In this document: positions 1 through 4,626 of the stretch, in pieces
Layout: every line of letters starts with the position of its first letter
How positions within the stretch are numbered: position 1 is the first letter of the stretch
DNA from: Candidatus Kaiserbacteria bacterium
GTDB lineage: Bacteria > Patescibacteriota > Minisyncoccia > Phycocordibacterales > UBA2100
Direction: 5' to 3'
Length of the DNA stretch: 6,194 nucleotides
NCBI GenBank assembly: GCA_026985835.1
Contig: JALSPS010000107.1
Span: forward strand, 1-6,194
Position numbers and translations under genes: made by a program
Notes under the pieces: model-generated
What the model was told of the DNA's origin: nothing
Seen by the model: only the letters and a program-made list of their open reading frames with translations
Database searches by the model: none

Positions 1-1112
1 TTTGGTATTTGTGGAAATATCCTTGCAGATTTTTCATTTTCAGCTCCTATAACACACAGTCCGTAAGCTACATCCCACACTGAATTTTTTAATTGTTGGG
101 GGGCTATTTTTAACGAGGCTATATCTGTTGGCAGTTTTAAAACAGATTTGGATAATATCTCTAATCCGGATATGGAAGAGCCTCCTCCGGCAAAAATAAT
201 TCCTGCGGGTAATAGTCCGGATTTATCAATTGTTTTTAAATGGTCATCAATTTGTTTTAGAATTTTTTTCGTTGATTTTTGAATTGTGGAATCAAGGCGC
301 TTTTTAGGATAATCCGTATCGCTGACAACACCAAATTTTAACTGCTCTGCTTCTACCAAAGAAATTTTGAATTCCAGAGCGAGATCATTTGTAATATCAG
401 CGGACCCACTTGGTATAATATGTACTGAAATTGGCACATTATCTTCAAAAACAGCTATTGATGTTGTTTCTGCGCCTATATTTACAAGTCCGACACCTGC
501 CATTTTTTGAGTTTTATTTAGTGTTACAATACTTGACGCTATCGGTGAGGCGATAACATCATCAACGGCTATGTCCAGTGATTCGATAGTGTTTATTAAA
601 TCAGATAATTGCGGTTCCTTTGCGGTTATAAACAATATATCGCCTTCAAGCTTTGAGCCCTTCATACCTATTGGTGAGCCAAGAACTTCTTCTGAGTCAA
701 GAGTGTAACGCAAAGGTATTGTATGGATTATTCTTTTGTTTTTTAATTTTGTATTTATTGAACGCCGAGCATTTTTAACGAGCATCTCCAAATCTTCATC
801 GGTTGTTTCTGAATCAACTCTGCCGATAATTGTTTTTCCTGATGCATAAAAAGATTCAAGACCGATTCCGCCAAAAGATATATAAGCATTTTTTATTTCA
901 ACTCCACTGCTTTGTTGCGCTTGATTTATAGCAAGTTTTATTGTTTTGGCAATGTCGGTATGATTCATTACGAAACCATTTTTCATACCTTTCGTTTTTG
1001 CAAATCCCGCGCTTATGATTCTAGGGTATTTATCATTTTGGTTAACTTCAGATATTATAACTTTTGTATGATAAGTACCAACATCTATTCCGGTTACGAT
1101 TTCTCTACTCAT
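1..1112 (-). CDS. ftsA: Cell division protein FtsA (3' end beyond window)
   Basis: FtsA is an actin-like ATPase that tethers FtsZ filaments to the inner face of the membrane and recruits later divisome proteins. From the ATG at 1112-1110 an uninterrupted frame of 370 codons runs off the left edge. Visible actin-fold motifs are the phosphate-1 loop GIDVGTYHTKV (residues 8-18), the phosphate-2 strand VGLVNIGAETTSIAVF (207-222) and the adenosine loop IIFAGGGSSISGL (305-317). The FtsA-specific 1C subdomain should fall at about residues 85-165 and includes RIIHTIPLRYTLD and GSPIGMKG. Family members are about 390-420 residues long, so only the last part is missing, including the expected C-terminal membrane-binding amphipathic helix. 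Residue 211 is Asn where many homologues have Asp. As I recall, Thermotoga FtsA also has Asn there, so I do not call it inactive. The gene is third in a bS21-ybeY-ftsA cluster, 75 bp after ybeY, with its own candidate promoter and palindrome. No Shine-Dalgarno is seen before the ATG. SHS2/actin-like pilus protein PilM is a more distant alternative. Confidence 0.93.
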   Translation of the reverse strand, partial: MSREIVTGIDVGTYHTKVIISEVNQNDKYPRIISAGFAKTKGMKNGFVMNHTDIAKTIKLAINQAQQSSGVEIKNAYISFGGIGLESFYASGKTIIGRVDSETTDEDLEMLVKNARRSINTKLKNKRIIHTIPLRYTLDSEEVLGSPIGMKGSKLEGDILFITAKEPQLSDLINTIESLDIAVDDVIASPIASSIVTLNKTQKMAGVGLVNIGAETTSIAVFEDNVPISVHIIPSGSADITNDLALEFKISLVEAEQLKFGVVSDTDYPKKRLDSTIQKSTKKILKQIDDHLKTIDKSGLLPAGIIFAGGGSSISGLEILSKSVLKLPTDIASLKIAPQQLKNSVWDVAYGLCVIGAENEKSARIFPQIP

Positions 1113-1118
1113 ATGCTA

Positions 1119-1146
1119 ATTGTAACCGTAATTTTGAAAATATCCA
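1119..1146 (-). promoter_or_regulatory. Candidate promoter of ftsA
   Basis: On the minus strand, a -35-like TGGATA (1146-1141, 4 of 6 consensus positions) is followed after 16 bp by a -10-like TACAAT (1124-1119, 5 of 6). Transcription would begin at about 1112-1113, at the ftsA start codon itself, giving a leaderless or nearly leaderless mRNA. The -35 element lies inside the palindrome at 1138-1156. The region is AT-rich, so chance matches are possible. Confidence 0.4.
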
Positions 1147-1156
1147 GTGGATATTT
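1138..1156. repeat. Perfect 19-bp palindrome in the ybeY-ftsA gap
   Basis: AAATATCCAGTGGATATTT has two perfect 9-bp arms around a single central base (1147). It lies 26 bp upstream of the ftsA start codon and covers the proposed -35 element, the usual place for a repressor operator. If transcribed from the upstream genes it could instead form an 8-bp hairpin with a three-base loop. No U-run suited to a terminator follows on the minus strand. The binding protein is unknown. Confidence 0.6.
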
Positions 1157-1187
1157 AAGTTATACGCGAGATAAATGAAAAGTTTGT

Positions 1188-1553
1188 TTATGAAATAAAT
1201 TCTTTACAAAGTTTATCTTCAAGATGCTCCATTTTTTTGCTATGCTTTTCTCCGGCGAGATGCAGACAAGCGTGAATAAATAAAAATAATATATGTTTTT
1301 TTGATTCATTCTTATATTTTCTTTGGGCTTCGCGAATGTTTATAAAAATCTCACCCTCGGAATCTGAAATTGGGAAAGATAAAACATTGGTATGTTTCAG
1401 ATTACCTTTGTATTGCAAAGATAATTTTTTTATCAATGTATCTGCGCATAAAACAAGAGACAATTCATATTCTTTACCTAAAATCCGGCTTTTGATTTTC
1501 TCAAATGCCGGATCATTGTAATTTAGATTTGTCGTATTTTTAACTGAAAGCAT
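1188..1553 (-). CDS. ybeY: Endoribonuclease YbeY (16S rRNA maturation)
   Basis: YbeY is a zinc-dependent single-strand endoribonuclease involved in 16S rRNA 3'-end maturation and ribosome quality control in the cytoplasm. The 121-residue product has the diagnostic H-X3-H-X5-H zinc site as HACLHLAGEKH (His94, His98, His104), followed by the usual acidic tail (KKMEHLEDKL). The upstream core strand NLKHTNVLSFP (residues 51-61) matches the family's TNVLSFP block. Differences from the common pattern are Lys49 where the family usually has Arg in the YRG motif, a KH in place of the usual DH at the last zinc ligand, and a short overall length (Escherichia coli has 155). The start ATG (1553-1551) lies 1 bp after the stop codon of the bS21-like gene, which suggests translational coupling. 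There is no Shine-Dalgarno sequence. Its place next to a ribosomal protein fits its role. Confidence 0.9.
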   Translation of the reverse strand: MLSVKNTTNLNYNDPAFEKIKSRILGKEYELSLVLCADTLIKKLSLQYKGNLKHTNVLSFPISDSEGEIFINIREAQRKYKNESKKHILFLFIHACLHLAGEKHSKKMEHLEDKLCKEFIS

Positions 1554-1554
1554 T

Positions 1555-1815
1555 TTATTTTCGCCACTTTATGCGTTTTCCAATCGTTGAACTTGAAATT
1601 ACACCTTCTTTTATCAATTGATTAAACTGCTCTCTTCTGCGTAATCTACGCAATGCATTTCGTTTTTTTAAAAAATCAGATTCCTTTCTTTCTCTGTAGC
1701 GTATATTGCGAACATGAGGAATGATGCCGGACGTTCTAACACGCTGAGAAAAGTCACGCAGAAGTTGCGTTGTGGGTTTATTGTTTTGTTTGTGTACGAC
1801 TATGTTCAATGTCAT
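1555..1815 (-). CDS. rpsU: bS21-like small-subunit ribosomal protein
   Basis: bS21 is a small basic protein of the 30S platform, close to the 16S 3' end and anti-Shine-Dalgarno, and acts in initiation. From the ATG at 1815-1813 the product is 86 residues. It follows the family pattern: a beta-strand start (MTLNIVVHK), an amphipathic helix (TTQLLRDFSQRVRTSGI, about 15-31), a turn and an arginine-rich helix (HVRNIRYRERKESDFLKKR, then RRLRRREQF). It extends about 15 residues beyond the 71-residue E. coli protein, ending in a basic RIKWRK. A longer reading from 1857 would add 14 residues (MNLRLSYHCDIFSH) that do not resemble bS21. I prefer 1815 because the strand then begins as in the family and a candidate promoter ends right before it. 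It heads the ybeY-ftsA cluster. The family call rests on pattern resemblance without an alignment. Confidence 0.78.
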   Translation of the reverse strand: MTLNIVVHKQNNKPTTQLLRDFSQRVRTSGIIPHVRNIRYRERKESDFLKKRNALRRLRRREQFNQLIKEGVISSSTIGKRIKWRK

Positions 1816-1822
1816 ATGCGAA

Positions 1823-1851
1823 AATATATCACAATGATAACTTAAACGCAA
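1823..1851 (-). promoter_or_regulatory. Candidate promoter of the bS21-ybeY-ftsA cluster
   Basis: On the minus strand, TTGCGT (1851-1846) and TATATT (1828-1823) are separated by 17 bp, and TG one base before the -10 gives an extended -10 (TGATATATT). The predicted transcript start, about 1816-1817, touches the ATG at 1815, so the mRNA would be leaderless. This placement also argues against the longer start at 1857. The call is by consensus match only. Confidence 0.45.
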
Positions 1852-1888
1852 ATTCATTTAACAATTTTCTGGTGTTTTGCAATCTATC

Positions 1889-1897
1889 TGTTAAAAT
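1889..1897 (+). promoter_or_regulatory. Candidate extended -10 promoter of ftsH
   Basis: TGTTAAAAT is an extended -10 element (TG, one base, TAAAAT). There is no good -35 at the right distance, as is common for extended -10 promoters. Transcription would start near 1904, leaving a leader of about 21 bases that contains no Shine-Dalgarno. It is divergent from the bS21 promoter in the same 109 bp gap. Confidence 0.4.
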
Positions 1898-1924
1898 ACT
1901 TGAAACTAAATAATGTATTAATTT

Positions 1925-3973
1925 ATGACAAAAAAAATAGATAAAAAATTAAAAAAACAAGTTAAAAAAATTGTAAAAAAAGATTTTGGAAAAATGCCAG
2001 GCAAAAGAAATACTCCTGCAAATTTTTTTACACAGATGCTTCTTACAATTGTCATCTTTTTTATTTTACTGTCTTCTTATGGCGCTGTGCTTGCTTTGTT
2101 TAAAGAGAAAGAAAAAATTTCTCTCTCTGAACTTGCTCAAGATATAAAAACCGGGTTGGTGGATAAAGTGGAGGTTAGCGGAGACAAATTGACGATTTTT
2201 TACAAAGAAAAAAAAGAAGATAATAAAAGCTTATTGGCTCAATTACAAAATCAAGATTTAAAAAACGAAGGCAAATCTATTGACGAGCCACCACTTATAA
2301 AAATTTCAAAAAAAGAAGCTGAAAGCTCGTTTACAGAAAGTATGGTCAATTACGGCGTAGATGAGGATTCTCTTTCGGCTGTTAAAGTGATAATAAAAGA
2401 CCCGAGTGGTTTTAAATACTGGTTTTCAACTCTTGCTCCGATATTGTTGCCATTGTTTGTTATTATTTTTATAGTGATTTTCCTTTCAAAACAGATGGGC
2501 AAAAATGGTATGAAAGCATTCACATTCGGCGCTTCGCGAGCAAGGCTTATTGATCCTAGAGACGAATCTCAAAAAATAACATTTAAAAATGTTGCCGGAG
2601 CAAAAGAAGCAAAAGAAGAATTGACTGAAATAGTTGATTTTTTGCGCAACCCAAAAAAATTCATAGATATTGGAGCGCGTATTCCAAAAGGGGTATTACT
2701 TATGGGTCCTCCCGGCACAGGAAAGACATTACTTGCCAGAGCGGTTGCGGGCGAGAGTAAGGTTCCTTTTTTCTCAATTTCAGGTTCTGAATTTGTGGAA
2801 ATGTTTGTTGGTGTCGGAGCATCGCGTGTTAGAGATATGTTTGCGCAAGCAAAGCGCTCAGCTCCAGCCATAATTTTTATTGATGAGATAGATGCGGTGG
2901 GACGAATTCGCGGAACCGGAGTTGGTGGTGGAAACGATGAGCGTGAGCAAACTCTAAATCAAATTTTGGTTGAAATGGATGGTTTTGAACCAAACGATCA
3001 GGTTATCATAATGGCTGCCACAAATAGACCCGATGTGCTTGATCCTGCTTTGTTGCGTCCTGGTCGCTTTGATAGACGAGTAACCATTGATTTACCGGAT
3101 AGAGAAGCGCGCGAGGAGATATTAAAAGTTCACGCGCAGGCTCCAAATAAAAAACTAAAAGCTAAACCTCTGCATTCTGATGTTGATTTTAAGGTTATAG
3201 CAGAAAGAACCCCCGGATTTTCAGGAGCGGATTTGGCGAATCTTATGAATGAAGCTGCAATTCTTGCCGCTCGTGAAGGCAGAAAAGAAATAACACAGTA
3301 TGACCTAATTCGTTCTATTGAAAAGGTTATGCTTGGACCAGAGAGACGCAGTCATTTGCTTTCTGAAAAAGAAAAGAAAATCACAGCTTACCATGAGGCC
3401 GGACATGCGCTTGTCGCGAGTGTTTTGCCAAATGCCGATCCGGTGCATAAAATATCAATTATCTCAAGAGGAAGAGCTGCTGGCTATACACTCAAGTTGC
3501 CGTTTGAAGATAAAAAAATGCAAACTCGCGCTGAATTTCTTGATGATATTGCGGTTTCCTTGGGTGGGTATGTTGCTGAGAAAATGATTTTTGGAGATGT
3601 TACGACAGGTCCGTCAAATGACTTGCAGGTGCTGACGGCGCTTGCCAGAAATATGGTTACTCGCTGGGGTATGTCGGACAAGATTGGAACAATAGCGCTT
3701 GAAAGTGACGGCGGGCAACCGTTATTTGGTCAAGGTATTCACTCGAGAGAATACTCCGAAAAAGTTTCAGCTGAAATTGATATGGAAGTTAAGAAAATTA
3801 TTTCAGATGCATACAAAACTGTTGAAAAGGTATTGACTCAATACAGAAAACTTCTTGATGTTATAGCAGATAAATTACTTAAACAAGAAACATTGGAAAG
3901 AGATGAGTTTGAAACACTATTGCGCGCGCATGGTATTGAGCCGAAAGATAAAGAAGATTATCAGTTAAGTTAA
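1925..3973 (+). CDS. ftsH: ATP-dependent zinc metalloprotease FtsH
   Basis: FtsH is a membrane-anchored hexameric AAA+ protease that extracts and degrades misfolded membrane proteins and selected cytosolic regulators. The 682-residue product is complete. In order it shows a lysine-rich cytosolic leader (1-33), transmembrane segment 1 (about 34-59), an extracytoplasmic domain (60-165) and transmembrane segment 2 (about 166-190). The AAA+ module follows, with Walker A GPPGTGKT (261-268), pore loop MFVG (294-297), Walker B IIFIDE (316-321) and the second region of homology ending RPGRFDR (378-384). The protease domain carries zinc site HEAGH (490-494, catalytic Glu491) and a third ligand Asp566 in TTGPSNDL. 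All catalytic residues are present. The leader is unusual, since many FtsH proteins begin almost directly with the first membrane segment. Its codons form five A-runs of 6-8 bases in the first 65 bp. A start at Met24 (1994) is possible but has no better ribosome site. An unknown small gene follows after 1 bp, probably co-transcribed. Confidence 0.98.
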   Translation: MTKKIDKKLKKQVKKIVKKDFGKMPGKRNTPANFFTQMLLTIVIFFILLSSYGAVLALFKEKEKISLSELAQDIKTGLVDKVEVSGDKLTIFYKEKKEDNKSLLAQLQNQDLKNEGKSIDEPPLIKISKKEAESSFTESMVNYGVDEDSLSAVKVIIKDPSGFKYWFSTLAPILLPLFVIIFIVIFLSKQMGKNGMKAFTFGASRARLIDPRDESQKITFKNVAGAKEAKEELTEIVDFLRNPKKFIDIGARIPKGVLLMGPPGTGKTLLARAVAGESKVPFFSISGSEFVEMFVGVGASRVRDMFAQAKRSAPAIIFIDEIDAVGRIRGTGVGGGNDEREQTLNQILVEMDGFEPNDQVIIMAATNRPDVLDPALLRPGRFDRRVTIDLPDREAREEILKVHAQAPNKKLKAKPLHSDVDFKVIAERTPGFSGADLANLMNEAAILAAREGRKEITQYDLIRSIEKVMLGPERRSHLLSEKEKKITAYHEAGHALVASVLPNADPVHKISIISRGRAAGYTLKLPFEDKKMQTRAEFLDDIAVSLGGYVAEKMIFGDVTTGPSNDLQVLTALARNMVTRWGMSDKIGTIALESDGGQPLFGQGIHSREYSEKVSAEIDMEVKKIISDAYKTVEKVLTQYRKLLDVIADKLLKQETLERDEFETLLRAHGIEPKDKEDYQLS

Positions 3974-3974
3974 A

Positions 3975-4244
3975 ATGAATATGAAGTTTTTCAATGAACA
4001 ACCGCGAAAATTAGCAATTGATAATACTAAAATTACCCCGGAGCTTGAAGAAAACATATTGCATCAGTTTGAACAATTTGGCATTCAGAGTAATGAAGAG
4101 TATTTTATATTTCAAACTCAAGATGGTAAGAAACACTTTATTCATAAGTGGAATGAAATACCTTTACGCGAGTCAGATGGCGAAATTAAAAGAATGAAAA
4201 TACGAGATTACATTCAGTATTTTATAGATGAACACTATAATTAA
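3975..4244 (+). CDS. Hypothetical 89-residue protein downstream of ftsH
   Basis: I do not recognise this family. The ATG follows the ftsH stop codon by 1 bp, so the gene is probably co-transcribed and translationally coupled. Methionine 3 is an alternative start, and there is no Shine-Dalgarno sequence. The product is small, charged and soluble-looking, with no membrane segment, signal peptide or cysteine. The middle section EYFIFQTQDGKKHFIHKW (about residues 42-59) reads as a beta-hairpin around a DGKK turn. A helix is likely at 22-34 (PELEENILHQFEQ) and another near the C terminus (KIRDYIQYFIDEHY). Its position suggests a role linked to FtsH, such as an adaptor or substrate, but nothing in the sequence proves this. 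Codon use resembles its neighbours. It is likely a real gene because of the tight spacing and protein-like composition. Confidence 0.75.
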   Translation: MNMKFFNEQPRKLAIDNTKITPELEENILHQFEQFGIQSNEEYFIFQTQDGKKHFIHKWNEIPLRESDGEIKRMKIRDYIQYFIDEHYN

Positions 4245-4261
4245 CGAATAGGTTAATTTTT
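4239..4261 (+). terminator. Weak candidate terminator after the ftsH operon
   Basis: AATTAAC (4239-4245) pairs with GTTAATT (4252-4258) around a 6-base loop, and the T-run extends to 4261. The stem is only 7 bp, AT-rich, and overlaps the stop codon of the 89-residue gene. A second AT hairpin (TTTTTAC/GTAAAAA, 4257-4273) competes with it. It may be a weak intrinsic terminator or only AT-rich background. Confidence 0.25.
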
Positions 4262-4310
4262 ACTTTGTAAAAACAGAAGCAGGTTTTTTAAAATCTTAAT
4301 TTTTAAAAAT

Positions 4311-4339
4311 TTGTTTAATTTGTAATTTTATCGTATTAT
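4311..4339 (+). promoter_or_regulatory. Candidate promoter of the tRNA gene
   Basis: TTGTTT (4311-4316) and TATTAT (4334-4339) are separated by exactly 17 bp and predict a start near 4346, a few bases before the mature tRNA 5' end at 4350. A 14-bp AT palindrome (AATTTTTAAAAATT, 4298-4311) abuts the -35 and may act as an AT-rich upstream element. Identification is by consensus and spacing only. Confidence 0.45.
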
Positions 4340-4349
4340 ATCCGAAGTT

Positions 4350-4422
4350 CCGCATGTAGCTCAGTTGGTAGAGCGCGCGTCTTATACACGCGTGGTCCCA
4401 GGTTCGAGTCCTGGCGTGCGGA
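4350..4422 (+). tRNA. tRNA-Ile with anticodon UAU (reads AUA)
   Basis: All four arms fold. The acceptor stem is CCGCATG (4350-4356) with CGTGCGG (4415-4421), 7 bp with one T-G pair. The D stem is GCTC/GAGC with GG in the loop. The anticodon stem is CGCGT (4376-4380) with ACGCG (4388-4392), and the T arm is CCAGG-TTCGAGT-CCTGG (4398-4414). The 7-base anticodon loop CTTATAC (4381-4387) has T33, anticodon TAT at 4383-4385 and A37, so it should decode AUA isoleucine. Known E. coli isoleucine identity elements are present: C4-G69, U12-A23, C29-G41, A37 and discriminator A73 (4422). Position 38 is C rather than A. CCA is not encoded, since the base after A73 begins CAA, so a CCA-adding enzyme is needed. 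Most bacteria read AUA with a CAU anticodon whose C34 TilS modifies to lysidine, so a genomic UAU anticodon is unusual. The first pair C1-G72 is also atypical. The tRNA call is firm; the amino-acid assignment is slightly less so. Confidence 0.93.
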
Positions 4423-4604
4423 CAAAGGTAAGAAAAGCAAAATAAGTTTTATGTGCGGGTAAAGTAACTGCTCGTTTTGTTATGAGATTTTAAAAATAGG
4501 ATCTTCCTTATTTGGAGACCAGACGATAGGAAATTTATTTTTAATACGAGAGGAAGCTGAAACAGTAATTGTCCACAGGGGTACTGTATTGTTTATTGTT
4601 TAGA

Positions 4605-4613
4605 TGTTATAAT
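4605..4613 (+). promoter_or_regulatory. Extended -10 promoter of the secreted PKD-type gene
   Basis: TGTTATAAT is a perfect extended -10 element (TG, one base, TATAAT). The best-spaced -35 (TGTATT, 4585-4590, 17 bp) is poor. Transcription would start near 4619-4620, giving a leader of only about 7 bases before the ATG at 4627. That is too short for a normal Shine-Dalgarno site, and none is seen. Confidence 0.55.
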
Positions 4614-4626
4614 TTGCATTAAGTTT

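Noticed and set aside
912..1178. Plus-strand open frame of 88 codons across the start of ftsA
   Set aside because: It lies antisense to the clear ftsA coding region, its product resembles no protein, and it has no promoter or ribosome site.
1336..1521. Plus-strand open frame of 61 codons inside ybeY
   Set aside because: It is antisense to ybeY, whose zinc motif and family blocks are intact; composition is that of a shadow frame.
1816..1857. Longer bS21 start at 1857
   Set aside because: The extra 14 residues do not fit the family, and the best promoter places the transcript start at about 1816, inside the extension.
2569..3681. Several open frames of 65-100 codons on both strands inside ftsH
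   Set aside because: All overlap the conserved AAA+ and protease domains of ftsH in other frames and have no features of their own.
4480..4599. Minus-strand open stretch of 39 codons between the tRNA and the PKD-type gene, with protein-like text such as FPIVWSPNKEDPIF
   Set aside because: It has stops at both ends and no ATG, GTG or TTG start in frame. It might be a remnant of a decayed gene, but its length is compatible with chance.
4423..4626. Possible terminator or RNA gene downstream of the tRNA
   Set aside because: I found no GC-containing hairpin followed by a T-run and no recognisable RNA fold; only short, weak inverted repeats.
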